Shown: one piece after another, positions 8,291 through 16,952 of the stretch
Layout: every line of letters begins with the position of its first letter
Position numbering within the stretch: position 1 is the first letter of the stretch
Assembly: GCA_937975705.1 (NCBI GenBank)
Contig: CALJTX010000038.1
Span: 107,479 to 171,478, forward strand
DNA length: 64,000 bases
Source: an uncultured Flavobacteriia bacterium
Lineage (GTDB): Bacteria > Bacteroidota > Bacteroidia > Flavobacteriales_D > Crocinitomicaceae
Direction of reading: 5' to 3'
Notes under the pieces: generated by a model
Seen by the model: the letters and a program-made list of their open reading frames with translations, nothing else
Database searches by the model: none
Told to the model about the DNA's origin: nothing
Position numbers and translations under genes: made by a program

Positions 8291-8401
8291 AATACTTTCA
8301 TTACCAATAAGTAATTTCTTCTATTTTTCAGAGACATATAAGCAACAAAATGGGTGCAAAACGCCCCAAAAGACGAAAAATGGCAGTTGAGCTAAAAACG
8401 C

Positions 8402-8427
8402 AAAAAACCCTTGACTAGCAAGGGTTT
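8402..8427 (-). terminator. Intrinsic terminator after mnmE
   Basis: On the minus strand the 9-bp stem AAACCCTTG/CAAGGGTTT has a 5-base loop and is followed by a run of six T (complement of 8402-8407). It lies 44 bases beyond the mnmE stop. Confidence 0.8.
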
Positions 8428-8430
8428 CAG

Positions 8431-8444
8431 TTATCTTTTGTTAT
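8431..8444 (-). repeat. 14-mer ATAACAAAAGATAA, right inverted copy
   Basis: Reads TTATCTTTTGTTAT on the plus strand, the exact reverse complement of 6376-6389. It lies 27 bases past the mnmE stop, between the stop and the terminator. With the left copy it brackets hipBA. Confidence 0.45.
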
Positions 8445-8470
8445 GGATTGTTATCGTTGTTTATCGGCGT

Positions 8471-9844
8471 TTATTTGCCGATACAAAACTTAGAGAAAAT
8501 AGTACCTAAGATATCTGTATCTACATCGATGTGGCCGGTGATGTGTCCGAGTTGGCGCATGGCTTCGCGGATGTCCATGGCGATGAAGTCGGCGGTGGTT
8601 TGGCCATCGAGGCCTGCTTGGGCGCGGTCGAGGGCGGCAGCGGTGAGTTCTAAGGCAGCGTGGTGGCGGGCGTTGGAGACAATCGTTTCATCTTGGATGC
8701 TGAAGTCGCCGAGCACGAGTTTGACCAATTTGTCTTTAAGAGCGGAAATGCCGTTGCCTGTGAGGGCACTGATTTGCAGTACTTCTTCTTGCGGATTTAG
8801 ATTTGGAGCAGTAGTTAAATCGGCTTTGTTCTGAACCAACAATATATGTTTGTCTGGGTGCAGGCCTTTCAAGGAAGCTACCCAAGAGGATGTTTCAGTG
8901 AAGTTGGAAACATCGCTTGCATCTGAAAGGCAAAGGACAATTTTGGCTTGTTCGATTTTTTGCTGGGAGCGCTCGATGCCGAGTGCTTCTATGGTTTCGG
9001 TGGTTTGGCGGATGCCGGCGGTGTCTATAAGGCGAAACTGGATGCCTTCGATGTTGAGGACTTCTTCGATGACGTCGCGGGTGGTGCCGGCAATGTTAGA
9101 AACAATGGCGCGTTCTTCGCCAAGGAGCTGATTGAGTAAAGTACTTTTACCGGTGTTGGGCGCGCCTACAATGGCTACCGGGACGCCCTGTTTGATGGCA
9201 TTGCCGAGTTCAAAAGAGGCGGCCAAACGGCGCACCATTTGCAAAACGGAAGCTACTAATTGTTTGAGGGAGCTGCGGTCTGCAAACTCGACGTCTTCTT
9301 CGGCAAAATCGAGTTCGAGTTCGATGAGGGCCGCAAAGTTGATGAGTTGCTCGCGGAGTTGTTGGAGTTCTGAAGAAAAACGGCCGCGCAATTGTTGCAG
9401 GGCCACTTGGTGGGCCTGCTTAGACTGCGCGGCAATCAGGTCTGCCACAGCTTCAGCCTGCGAAAGGTCGAGGCGGCCATATAAAAAGGCCCGCTTCGTG
9501 AATTCGCCAGGCTCGGCCAAACGGCAACCAACCTCCACCAAGCGCTGCAAAAGCAACTGCTGAATATAGGGCGAGCCATGGCAGGCGAGCTCCACGCTTT
9601 CTTCACCTGTAAAACTCTTGCCGTTGTCGAAGAGCGTGGCGAGTACTTCATCTAGGCGCTCGCCGCTTGCACTGCGCATCCAGCCCAAATGAACGGTGTG
9701 GCTTGGCAGTGCCTGCAAATCTTTAGAAAAAGCCTTTGAAACGAGTGCTTTTGCGCCAGTACCCGACACGCGGATAACAGCAATTGCGCCAGTGCCATTG
9801 GCTGTTGCGAGCGCACAAATAGGATCGTGAGAAAGGTCATTCAT
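8471..9844 (-). CDS. mnmE: tRNA modification GTPase MnmE
   Basis: 457 residues, full length. With MnmG it makes the cmnm5 group on uridine 34 of certain tRNAs. The N-terminal folate-binding domain is residues 1-120. A helical domain is split around the G domain: P-loop GAPNTGKST (227-235), DTAGIR (274-279), NKAD (339-342). The protein ends in FCIGK, the conserved Cys-containing tail. The -7 element TAACTTTG (9856-9849) ends only 4 bases before the ATG, suggesting a leaderless mRNA. The gene is divergent from the aldehyde dehydrogenase, and a terminator lies at 8402-8427. The 3' end of mnmE is a known island integration site in other bacteria (SGI1), and accessory genes lie directly downstream here. 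Confidence 0.97.
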   Translation of the reverse strand: MNDLSHDPICALATANGTGAIAVIRVSGTGAKALVSKAFSKDLQALPSHTVHLGWMRSASGERLDEVLATLFDNGKSFTGEESVELACHGSPYIQQLLLQRLVEVGCRLAEPGEFTKRAFLYGRLDLSQAEAVADLIAAQSKQAHQVALQQLRGRFSSELQQLREQLINFAALIELELDFAEEDVEFADRSSLKQLVASVLQMVRRLAASFELGNAIKQGVPVAIVGAPNTGKSTLLNQLLGEERAIVSNIAGTTRDVIEEVLNIEGIQFRLIDTAGIRQTTETIEALGIERSQQKIEQAKIVLCLSDASDVSNFTETSSWVASLKGLHPDKHILLVQNKADLTTAPNLNPQEEVLQISALTGNGISALKDKLVKLVLGDFSIQDETIVSNARHHAALELTAAALDRAQAGLDGQTTADFIAMDIREAMRQLGHITGHIDVDTDILGTIFSKFCIGK

Positions 9845-9848
9845 GTTG

Positions 9849-9856
9849 CAAAGTTA
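9849..9856 (-). promoter_or_regulatory. mnmE promoter, -7 element TAACTTTG
   Basis: Full TAnnTTTG match, with 4 bases (9848-9845) before the mnmE ATG. Transcription would then start at or very near the A of ATG. Confidence 0.55.
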
Positions 9857-9872
9857 CACAATAAAAATTCCC

Positions 9873-9880
9873 TACCTTTG
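9873..9880 (+). promoter_or_regulatory. Aldehyde dehydrogenase promoter, -7 element TACCTTTG
   Basis: Full TAnnTTTG match 18 bases before ATG 9899, within the 54-bp divergent spacer shared with mnmE. Confidence 0.55.
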
Positions 9881-9898
9881 CCCTAAAATCAACACATT

Positions 9899-11446
9899 AT
9901 GTCACTCCAAGCAGAAATCAAAGACATCTTGGGCCAATTTGGCATCCAAGAAAACAATAGCGGCGCCTCTACAGGTACGCAATGGATACAAACTTCTGGT
10001 GCCAGCATCGCATCTGTGTCGCCAGTAGACGCGCAAGTTATTGCGAACGTCACTATGGCTACGCCAGCTGAGTACCATCAAGTCATCGACAAAGCGCAAG
10101 CAGCTTTTGTAGAATGGCGCAAAGTTCCCGCTCCAAAACGCGGCGAAATCGTGCGTCAGTTGGCTGAGCGCATTCGCTTTTACAAAGAGCCACTAGGCAA
10201 ACTCGTTTCTTACGAAATGGGTAAGTCTTTACAAGAAGGTTTAGGTGAAGTACAAGAAATGATCGACATCTGCGATTTCGCAGTTGGGCTTTCGCGTCAG
10301 CTTTACGGCCTCACCATGCACTCTGAGCGCCCGGGTCACCGCATGTATGAGCAGTATCATCCGCTCGGAATTGTCGGTATCATCTCTGCGTTCAACTTCC
10401 CGGTTGCTGTTTGGAACTGGAACACCGCCCTTGCTTGGGTTTGTGGCGACGTTTGTGTTTGGAAACCATCTGAAAAAACACCACTTACTGCCATTGCGTG
10501 TCAGCGCATCACAGAAGAAGTATTTGCTGCCAATGGCGTTCCAGAAGGTGTTTCTGGCCTCGTTATCGGCGACGGCGAAATCGGTAAACTTATGGCCAAC
10601 GACACGCGCGTTCCTTTAGTTTCTGCAACAGGTTCTACCCGCATGGGTAAATCAGTTGGGGCAGCAGTTGGGCAACGTTTGGGTCGCTCTTTATTAGAGT
10701 TAGGCGGCAACAACGCCATCATCATTACACCAAGTGCTGATCTTAAAATGGTGGTGCCAGGCGCTGTATTTGGTGCTGTTGGTACTGCAGGGCAGCGTTG
10801 TACATCTACGCGCCGCCTCATCATCCATGCGTCTATCTACGACAAAGTGACCGAAGCGCTTACTTCTGCCTACAAGCAATTGAGCATCGGCAACCCACTC
10901 GATCAAAACAACCACGTTGGTCCACTGATCGATCAAGACGCAGTCAATAATTACCTCCACGCCATTGAAGCCGCCCAAAAAGAAGGCGGAAAAGTTTTGG
11001 TAGAAGGAGGCGTATTGACGGGTCCTGGTTATGAGTCTGGCTGTTATGTTAAACCTTGTATCATCGAAGCAGAAAATCATTTCGCGATTGTACAGCACGA
11101 AACATTTGCCCCAATTCTTTACGTCATGAAATACACCGGCGACGTCCATGAAGCAATTGCTATGCAAAATGGCGTACCTCAAGGCCTTTCTTCTGCCATC
11201 ATGACCAACGAACTCAAAGAATCTGAAGCTTTCTTAAGCGCAGCTGGTTCTGACTGCGGTATCGCCAATGTGAACATCGGTACTTCAGGTGCTGAAATCG
11301 GTGGTGCATTTGGTGGTGAAAAAGAAACTGGTGGTGGCCGCGAGTCTGGCTCAGATGCTTGGAAAGTTTACATGCGTCGCCAAACCAATACCATCAATTA
11401 TTCTGATTCCTTGCCACTTGCACAAGGCATCAAGTTCGATTTATAA
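9899..11446 (+). CDS. ALDH7-type aldehyde dehydrogenase (aminoadipate-semialdehyde/P6C dehydrogenase family)
   Basis: 515 residues, the usual length of the ALDH7/AmaB group. NAD-dependent oxidation of a semialdehyde, most likely L-2-aminoadipate 6-semialdehyde in lysine breakdown; the exact substrate is inferred. Visible residues: FNFPVAVWNWN (165-175), SATGSTRMG (242-250, NAD site), general base Glu267 in LELGGNN, nucleophile Cys301 in GQRCTSTRR, and EIGGAFGGEKETGGGRESG near the C-terminus, typical of ALDH7. It is monocistronic: it has its own promoter, divergent from mnmE, and a bidirectional terminator follows. Codon use is more C/G-rich than in the accessory genes to the left. Confidence 0.9.
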   Translation: MSLQAEIKDILGQFGIQENNSGASTGTQWIQTSGASIASVSPVDAQVIANVTMATPAEYHQVIDKAQAAFVEWRKVPAPKRGEIVRQLAERIRFYKEPLGKLVSYEMGKSLQEGLGEVQEMIDICDFAVGLSRQLYGLTMHSERPGHRMYEQYHPLGIVGIISAFNFPVAVWNWNTALAWVCGDVCVWKPSEKTPLTAIACQRITEEVFAANGVPEGVSGLVIGDGEIGKLMANDTRVPLVSATGSTRMGKSVGAAVGQRLGRSLLELGGNNAIIITPSADLKMVVPGAVFGAVGTAGQRCTSTRRLIIHASIYDKVTEALTSAYKQLSIGNPLDQNNHVGPLIDQDAVNNYLHAIEAAQKEGGKVLVEGGVLTGPGYESGCYVKPCIIEAENHFAIVQHETFAPILYVMKYTGDVHEAIAMQNGVPQGLSSAIMTNELKESEAFLSAAGSDCGIANVNIGTSGAEIGGAFGGEKETGGGRESGSDAWKVYMRRQTNTINYSDSLPLAQGIKFDL

Positions 11447-11464
11447 GAAACAAATGACACAATC

Positions 11465-11492
11465 AAAAGGGGGCTAATGGTCCCCTTTTTTT
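11465..11492. terminator. Bidirectional terminator between ALDH and the 11474-12016 gene
   Basis: AAAAGGGG (11465-11472) pairs with CCCCTTTT (11482-11489), with runs of T on the plus strand and an A/T-rich tail on the other. It serves two converging genes. The minus-strand gene's stop codon (11474-11476) lies in the loop. Confidence 0.75.
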
Positions 11493-12016
11493 GTTTTGTT
11501 CTTGACCAACAGAAAACGGGCTGAGATAAAAAAGGTGTTTGAATTGCAAGAGGTATTGTCTAGCGCATAAAACGGAGCGAGTATATACATGCCCGTTTGT
11601 ACATGCAGCTGCCAAACTTTGACACCTACACTCGGGCAAACCCCAAAACGCAACTGCTTCAAATCAGTACGCACTGCGGCGCTGAGCCCGTAAGTAAGGT
11701 CAAAATTGCCAGTGCGGCGCCATAAACCGATATCATAACCCAAGACTGGATTGATCCGAGTGAAATCAAAAGTGGCATTGAAGCCATGATGCAAAGCCGT
11801 TGTATTTGAATTTAAAAAGCCCTTCTTGTTTTTGTACTGTAATTCCCACCCGTATTCAAGTGCATAGAAACGGCCACTTTGCAGGCCAAAATAAGAACCA
11901 GACTTTAGTGTTCTTTGTTTAGGATAAAATAACGAATCGGGATTGGCGAAAAGCGTACCCGAAAGAAACACAAATAAAAATCCATATAAAACGAGAAGGC
12001 TGTTGCTATTTTTCAT
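11474..12016 (-). CDS. Exported, beta-barrel-like protein of unknown function
   Basis: 180 residues. A signal peptide covers about residues 1-24 (ends GTLFA). The mature part has alternating aromatic/polar strands (such as FYALEYGWELQYKNKKG and FDLTYGLSAAVRTDL) as in small outer-membrane barrels, but it ends KKGDH rather than in an aromatic residue. Its start overlaps the end of cvpA by 11 bases, so it is read from the cvpA transcript. The last codons lie within the shared terminator hairpin. No family recognised. Confidence 0.7.
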   Translation of the reverse strand: MKNSNSLLVLYGFLFVFLSGTLFANPDSLFYPKQRTLKSGSYFGLQSGRFYALEYGWELQYKNKKGFLNSNTTALHHGFNATFDFTRINPVLGYDIGLWRRTGNFDLTYGLSAAVRTDLKQLRFGVCPSVGVKVWQLHVQTGMYILAPFYALDNTSCNSNTFFISARFLLVKNKTKKGDH

Positions 12017-12542
12017 CGGTCATTTGTTCTTTTGCTTGCTCTAAATACGCATCAAACACCACGCCTTCACTGATTTTGGGCAGCGTATTTTGCAGCATAT
12101 TGGTATAGAATGGAATGGCGATGGATTGGTTACGGGTTTGTGTAGAGATGAGGTTTTGCTTGCTATCGTTTGCCAAGACAAACAATAAAAGTGTCCCGAC
12201 CAAATACATCCATTGCAAAATACCCAAGAGGGCGCCGGCCAGGTTGTTGAGTATAGACAACTTGACCACTTTAAGCGCTGTTTCGAGCAGTTTGCCTCCA
12301 AAATAAATGGCGGCGCCAATGCCCAAAAACAACAACACAAAACTGAGTGGCATAAGGGTTGTTTTCTCCCAGTGAAGGTTCTTGACCCCCCATTCAACAA
12401 CGACATCGGTGAGCTGAAAAGCGGCGTAAAGTCCAACGACGATGGCTAATAGCATGAACAAAGACATGATCAGGCCGCGTTTGTAGCCTTTGTAGGCGCC
12501 ATAAGCTAAAGGAGCAAAAAGAAAGAGGTCAAAAAGATTCAT
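12006..12542 (-). CDS. cvpA: CvpA family membrane protein
   Basis: 178 residues. It starts MNLFDLFLFAPLAYGAYKGY, with the early Asp and the Gly/Lys-rich turn typical of CvpA, then GLIMSLFMLLAIVVGLY. Four hydrophobic segments are visible at about 1-20, 24-45, 62-82 and 100-122. CvpA proteins are inner-membrane proteins linked to colicin V production and envelope stress; the molecular role is unclear. TAATTTTC (12554-12547, 7/8 of the -7 consensus) ends 4 bases before the ATG. It is divergent from tadA, and the following gene overlaps by 11 bases. Confidence 0.85.
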   Translation of the reverse strand: MNLFDLFLFAPLAYGAYKGYKRGLIMSLFMLLAIVVGLYAAFQLTDVVVEWGVKNLHWEKTTLMPLSFVLLFLGIGAAIYFGGKLLETALKVVKLSILNNLAGALLGILQWMYLVGTLLLFVLANDSKQNLISTQTRNQSIAIPFYTNMLQNTLPKISEGVVFDAYLEQAKEQMTDEK

Positions 12543-12546
12543 GGCC

Positions 12547-12554
12547 GAAAATTA
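12547..12554 (-). promoter_or_regulatory. Candidate cvpA -7 element TAATTTTC
   Basis: 7 of 8 positions of TAnnTTTG, 4 bases before the cvpA ATG. The short distance predicts little or no leader. Confidence 0.4.
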
Positions 12555-12566
12555 AGAGAAAGTTTG

Positions 12567-12574
12567 TAATCTTG
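12567..12574 (+). promoter_or_regulatory. Candidate tadA -7 element TAATCTTG
   Basis: 7 of 8 positions of TAnnTTTG, 4 bases before the tadA ATG; back-to-back with the cvpA element in a 36-bp spacer. Confidence 0.4.
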
Positions 12575-12578
12575 TGCT

Positions 12579-13022
12579 ATGCTGAGCCCTTTCAACGACG
12601 AATATTTCATGAAACAAGCCTATCAGGAGGCTTTAAAGGCCTTTGAGGCCGATGAAGTACCTGTTGGGGCTGTCATTGTTTGCAAAAATCAAGTGATTGC
12701 CCGCGGGCATAATTTAACGGAGCAACTCACCGACGTCACGGCGCATGCAGAAATTCAAGCCATTACCGCTGCTGCTCAATATTTAGGTGCCAAATACCTC
12801 AAAGAATGCACTTTGTACGTCACGCTAGAGCCCTGCTGTATGTGTGCAGGTGCACTGTATTGGTCACAGATAGATAAAGTCGTGTTTGCTGCGCGTGATG
12901 CCAAACGCGGGGCGAGTGCAACGGGCACCAGCTTGTATCACCCGGCCACGCTCGTGGAGAATGGTGTGATGGAGGCAGCGTGCAGTCAGTTACTCAAAGA
13001 TTTTTTTGCTAAAAAACGCTAG
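12579..13022 (+). CDS. tadA: tRNA-specific adenosine deaminase TadA
   Basis: 147 residues. It converts A34 to inosine in tRNA-Arg(ACG). The zinc-binding deaminase motifs are HAE (56-58, catalytic Glu58) and PCCMC (85-89, the two Zn cysteines). The N-terminus (MKQAYQEALKAFEADEVPVG from Met11) is typical of TadA, with ten extra residues before it. It is divergent from cvpA with a 36-bp spacer and converges on recO 14 bases after its stop. Confidence 0.93.
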   Translation: MLSPFNDEYFMKQAYQEALKAFEADEVPVGAVIVCKNQVIARGHNLTEQLTDVTAHAEIQAITAAAQYLGAKYLKECTLYVTLEPCCMCAGALYWSQIDKVVFAARDAKRGASATGTSLYHPATLVENGVMEAACSQLLKDFFAKKR

Positions 13023-13036
13023 GCCATTAAGGCCGC

Positions 13037-13735
13037 TTAGTCGTAGAGGGTATCGTGGAGAATTTCCATGGTTTTATCCAAATTGAAATTTGCCAGGTGA
13101 ATTGCGGCGTATTGAATGAGTGCACGCAAACCCTCTTTATGCAGTGCTCCTGAGAATTGAACAGCCGCACTTGGCCAAAATTGCGCCTTTAAAAAAGCGA
13201 CAAGCGCGGGGTCTTGTATACAACTTGCCCCGCCCTGCGAGACATGACAAAAACTCCCTTTCTGCAGGTCAAAAATTGCACTTTGCGCTTCCTCCACCAG
13301 CGGTGCGTAGCCCAAGAGCATCAGGTATTGCGCCAAAAAATGTGTCGGAAAATTTCTTTCGGTTTCGGTCGTTTCTAAGTGCACTAACTGATCGCGGATA
13401 AAATAAAACAGCTGCTGATCAGTGCCTTGATAGCGCAAGGTTTGCTGCAAAACATCGGTCATGAAAAAGACCAACAACACCTTTTGCGGGCGCTCAAACA
13501 GCGCTTGGGGTGTCCAGGCGAAGTCGAGTTGATTGATGATGCCGAGGTCAGATTCTGGGCGCTTGAAATAACTGAGCTCATACAAACCCAGCTGATTGAG
13601 CGCCTTGCGTTTTTTCAACGCCCCCTTGAAAATAAAAGATTGAAAACCGCGCTCGAGCGTGTAAAAGTGCAAGACCATACTGCTCTCCGAATAGGCTTGC
13701 TTATCGATGAGGATTCCGAGTTCTTTTGTTTTCAA
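13037..13735 (-). CDS. recO: DNA repair protein RecO
   Basis: 232 residues. RecO loads RecA onto SSB-coated DNA in the RecFOR pathway. The N-terminal OB-fold begins KTKELGILIDKQAYSESSM and continues VLHFYTLERG...FIFKGALKKRK, as in Bacteroidota RecO; a helical domain follows. Cys residues at about 167 and 176 sit where a zinc site occurs in some homologues. The start is a TTG at 13735, because no in-frame ATG or GTG lies between it and the upstream stop and the next Met is at residue 20. It is 14 bases downstream of the HAD gene, in one operon. Confidence 0.9.
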   Translation of the reverse strand: MKTKELGILIDKQAYSESSMVLHFYTLERGFQSFIFKGALKKRKALNQLGLYELSYFKRPESDLGIINQLDFAWTPQALFERPQKVLLVFFMTDVLQQTLRYQGTDQQLFYFIRDQLVHLETTETERNFPTHFLAQYLMLLGYAPLVEEAQSAIFDLQKGSFCHVSQGGASCIQDPALVAFLKAQFWPSAAVQFSGALHKEGLRALIQYAAIHLANFNLDKTMEILHDTLYD

Positions 13736-13749
13736 TGATGACTTGGGTC

Positions 13750-14361
13750 TTAGGCGAAAACCTTGATTTTGGCGTCTACTTCAGTGAGTTCTGACCAAGT
13801 GCCCATGTAAGTAACAGCGCGCACTTTGCGGTTGTCTATCCAGACGTATTCTTGGCCATCTTTGATGCGTGGTTTGTCCATGACCAAGCCGTGGTACTTG
13901 AAGCCATTGTCTTTGAGCCAAATTTCGGTAACCTCACGATCTTTAGCTTCTCGGGCAGTAAAGAAAGTAATGATATTGCCTTCGTCATACCACTTATTGA
14001 TGACTTCCCTCGAATTAGGAAAAACTTGTGCCCCTGGATACAAATGACTCTCTTCATTTTTGATGTCGTCGCAGATGGTGCCGTCGATATCGATGAGGAA
14101 AATTTTGGTAGGGTTTTCTTCTTCCAAATGAAGCTTTGCCACAACCGCATGCTGAATTTTGGTTTGGTCGCTGACCTTGCAATTGGGTTCAAGCTCAAAA
14201 ATAACCTCAGATCCTTCACTGACCGCATAGCGACCACTTACGATCTTTTTGATCGATAGATCGCTCACCTTATAAGCGCCATTTTCCGCTTCAATAAACC
14301 ATCCTTCTTCGCTGTTTGGCAGCTGCGGATCTACTAATTGATAACTCAAAATTCCTTTCAT
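13750..14361 (-). CDS. HAD-superfamily phosphatase-like protein (conserved in Bacteroidota)
   Basis: 203 residues. Residues 1-85 form a small beta-rich domain. The HAD part has motif I FLIDIDGTICDD (about 87-98; Asp nucleophile and acid/base), motif II TFFTAREAKDR (about 133-143) and a later acidic VWIDNRKVRA. The layout resembles LNS2/polynucleotide-kinase-type HAD phosphatases; database names such as phosphoheptose isomerase for such proteins are likely wrong. Substrate unknown. A clear -7 element lies at 14385-14378, 16 bases before the ATG. recO follows in the same transcript. Confidence 0.75.
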   Translation of the reverse strand: MKGILSYQLVDPQLPNSEEGWFIEAENGAYKVSDLSIKKIVSGRYAVSEGSEVIFELEPNCKVSDQTKIQHAVVAKLHLEEENPTKIFLIDIDGTICDDIKNEESHLYPGAQVFPNSREVINKWYDEGNIITFFTAREAKDREVTEIWLKDNGFKYHGLVMDKPRIKDGQEYVWIDNRKVRAVTYMGTWSELTEVDAKIKVFA

Positions 14362-14377
14362 AACCTGTATTGAAATA

Positions 14378-14385
14378 CAAAGTTA
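14378..14385 (-). promoter_or_regulatory. Promoter of the HAD-recO operon, -7 element TAACTTTG
   Basis: Full TAnnTTTG match on the minus strand, 16 bases before the ATG at 14361. Confidence 0.55.
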
Positions 14386-14403
14386 GCAGGAATTTAAACG
14401 CAG

Positions 14404-16839
14404 TTATTTAGTGCGAGCCCTAAAGTCAATTTTATAATAGAAAATAGGGAAGAAGCCCAATTGGGTTTTCTCAGCAAACGGCTCAAAGTTTGGATTGTTG
14501 AGTTCCTGAGGCGTTAAGGCAGGTTTGTAAGCTAAAGTTAAAAGGTTTTTAGTGCCCAAAATATTGACCAAATCTAAACCAAATTCATGTGTGACACGGT
14601 CGGCGTTTTTGCGCCAAGAAATTTTGAGGTCGGCGCGGAAGTAATCTCTGAATTGTCGGTCATTGAACATGGAATCCATAAAGATGATTTCTTTTGCTGC
14701 ATTGGTAGCTGCAATATCCACAAAGCCATAGCGCTTACCGCCGGCTGCCGTTACCTTACCGCCAATACCGATAACACTGCGCTCCCCTACTTTGAATTCT
14801 TTTCCTCCGAGTAGGTTCACTACATAATTTCCGTTGTATGAGGTGTTTCTCCAAACCATATCGCTGCCGCGGTATTGAGAGTTGTATACCGTACCAGAGA
14901 ACAAAAAGAAGAATGTTTTATCAAAATATTTTTGAACGGTTAACTCTAAACCGTAGTTGTAGCCATCGCCTGTATTTTGAAGTTGGTCCATAAACAAGCG
15001 CGAGAAGCCACTACCTACATTGATCATTGAAAATGAAGACGGAGCCATTGTCACTGGAATATTGTAGAGGTATTGATAGTATGCCTCCGTTTTGATGTTG
15101 AAGCCCTTATTGAAAGACTTTTCATAACCAATTCCCGTGTGGGCACTGCGTGAAAAATCCATATTCATATTGCTATTCGGATTTGAGCTACCAGGAAGTA
15201 CTTTGTAAGCATACGTATAATAGGGCTGAATCATACTGTGCAGACCACCTCCTGCAGAAATAGACTGGCCGTTACCCATGCGGTATTTCCAACCTACACG
15301 CGGCTCAAACGGGCTAATGCTATTGGTAAGTGTGAAATACTGTGCATGCACACCTGCCGTGAAATCCATTTGGTCCGAAATGCGCCATTTCCATTGCACA
15401 AAAGGCTGAATAAGGGCAGCCGTTCCTTGGTAGTTCCAGCGGATTTCGTAGTTGTCAGGTACATTGAGGTCATATAAACAGGAGTCGTGGAAATTCATTG
15501 ATATCAAGTCAAAGCTCAAACCCGCTTTCAATAAATGTTGCTTGCTGAACTTGTGATTGAGGGCCGTATAGCCACTGATTTTTTGAACTTGAAATTTGTA
15601 GGCCATCATTGGGTAAATGGTATCAAATACAATCTCATTCAATAAAGTATCCAACTTGCGGTCTCTGAGGTAATTGTGATTGGTTCTTTGGAATTCTTTA
15701 CTATAAGCCAAAGTAGAAGAGATGAAAGTCTTTTCATTGAGACTCTTTTTGTAGTTCAGACCAGATGTGATCATGCTTGTGCCAAAATATTGATCGCGGT
15801 CACCTTCACCGTAGAGGTCTTCTGTATATTCTTTGAAACCAGAAATTTCTATCGCGATATCGGAGCTACCGCCCATGCCAAATAAAGCCAACTGCCCACC
15901 ATTTTTAAGCATCCAGTTGAATTTAAACGCACCATCGAAATATTTCGGAATGGCATCCGTACCTAAATTGATATTTAACTTTTGGAAAATAGTCAGTGTG
16001 GAGTAGCGCCCCATGACCAAATAACTCGACTTGCTGTCTTTGCTCAATGGGCCTTCAGCTAAGAACTCGGTGCCGAGTAAGCCAAACTGACCTGTAAATT
16101 CATGTTGTTTGTTGTTACCACTTCTAAGTTTTAGGTCAAATACACCAGACAAACTGTTGCCGTATTCAGCCGGGAACGCACTCATAAAGAAGTCTGAGTT
16201 GCCCAAGATTTTGTTGTTCAAGAGCGAAACAGGGCCGCCTGAGGTACCTGAAATGGCAAAGTGATTCGGGTTTGGAATATCGATACCTTCTACACGGTAG
16301 ATGACGCCAAGTGGCGAGTTGCCACGCACCACGATATCATTGCGAGAATCGTCGGCACCGTTTACACCAGCAAAATTAGAAGCCATGCGCGCAGGGTCCA
16401 TGCGCGAACCCGGATAACGGTTGGTTTCTTCTACACTGAATTGTTGCGCAGAAAGCACGGCCATTTCGTTGAGCACTTCTCCTTGCTTGCGACCTACAAC
16501 GCGGACGTCTTGTTGCTGTGAAACTTTTTCTTGAAGTGGAATTTGAACGATGAGTTCTCTACCCGAGCTGACCTCTACAGTTAGTGTTCTGAGGTCATAA
16601 AAAGGAGCAGATGCAGTCAGTTGGTGCTTGCCCACAGGTACTTTCGCAATAGAAAAAGTACCATCGGCGCCTGCCGCTGCCATGTATTTCTGGCCAGCTA
16701 CTTCGATGAGGACTTTTGCACCTGTTAAGGGGAAATTTGTTTCGCTGTCAAACACAGTACCACGTACGGTTTGAGTAGGTAACTGCGCAAAAATCAAAAG
16801 GTTGATCAAAGAAAAAAGGACTAGTAAAGGTAGTTTCAT
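14404..16839 (-). CDS. TonB-dependent outer-membrane receptor with N-terminal carboxypeptidase-regulatory-like domain
   Basis: 811 residues from ATG 16839, chosen because a clean signal peptide (MKLPLLVLFSLINLLIFAQ) begins there; the frame is open upstream without other support. A CarboxypepD_reg-like domain covers about residues 25-105 (VRGTVFDSETNFPLTGAKV). The plug domain follows (about 125-240; RNDIVVRGNSPLGVIYRVEG), then a 22-strand-type barrel to the C-terminus. It imports an unknown ligand by TonB/ExbBD energy. No SusD partner is next to it, so a glycan is not implied. It is divergent from a secreted thioredoxin gene. Confidence 0.9.
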   Translation of the reverse strand: MKLPLLVLFSLINLLIFAQLPTQTVRGTVFDSETNFPLTGAKVLIEVAGQKYMAAAGADGTFSIAKVPVGKHQLTASAPFYDLRTLTVEVSSGRELIVQIPLQEKVSQQQDVRVVGRKQGEVLNEMAVLSAQQFSVEETNRYPGSRMDPARMASNFAGVNGADDSRNDIVVRGNSPLGVIYRVEGIDIPNPNHFAISGTSGGPVSLLNNKILGNSDFFMSAFPAEYGNSLSGVFDLKLRSGNNKQHEFTGQFGLLGTEFLAEGPLSKDSKSSYLVMGRYSTLTIFQKLNINLGTDAIPKYFDGAFKFNWMLKNGGQLALFGMGGSSDIAIEISGFKEYTEDLYGEGDRDQYFGTSMITSGLNYKKSLNEKTFISSTLAYSKEFQRTNHNYLRDRKLDTLLNEIVFDTIYPMMAYKFQVQKISGYTALNHKFSKQHLLKAGLSFDLISMNFHDSCLYDLNVPDNYEIRWNYQGTAALIQPFVQWKWRISDQMDFTAGVHAQYFTLTNSISPFEPRVGWKYRMGNGQSISAGGGLHSMIQPYYTYAYKVLPGSSNPNSNMNMDFSRSAHTGIGYEKSFNKGFNIKTEAYYQYLYNIPVTMAPSSFSMINVGSGFSRLFMDQLQNTGDGYNYGLELTVQKYFDKTFFFLFSGTVYNSQYRGSDMVWRNTSYNGNYVVNLLGGKEFKVGERSVIGIGGKVTAAGGKRYGFVDIAATNAAKEIIFMDSMFNDRQFRDYFRADLKISWRKNADRVTHEFGLDLVNILGTKNLLTLAYKPALTPQELNNPNFEPFAEKTQLGFFPIFYYKIDFRARTK

Positions 16840-16952
16840 GGTTAGCAATTTGAAAACGAATATAAAAATTTTTGACCAAATAAATGTGCAGATAAGTTTT
16901 GCACGGTTTTTGTCTATTGGCGGTTTATCATTAACTTTAGAAAAAAAATTAC

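Larger units (their letters stand above)
8148..8470. other. Intergenic region between hipB and mnmE (323 bp)
   Basis: No convincing gene. It holds, from left to right, the hipB operators and promoter (8153-8200), the tripartite TTTTCTATACA element copy B (8236-8290), an A-rich stretch with an arm-like AGCAACAAAATGGG (8342-8355), the mnmE terminator (8402-8427) and the inverted 14-mer (8431-8444). Three GTTAT-like words lie at 8430-8454. Confidence 0.6.

Noticed and set aside
9132..9563. Open frame of 143 codons opposite mnmE
   Set aside because: Low-complexity Ser/Arg-rich shadow of the mnmE coding strand, without promoter or recognisable domain.
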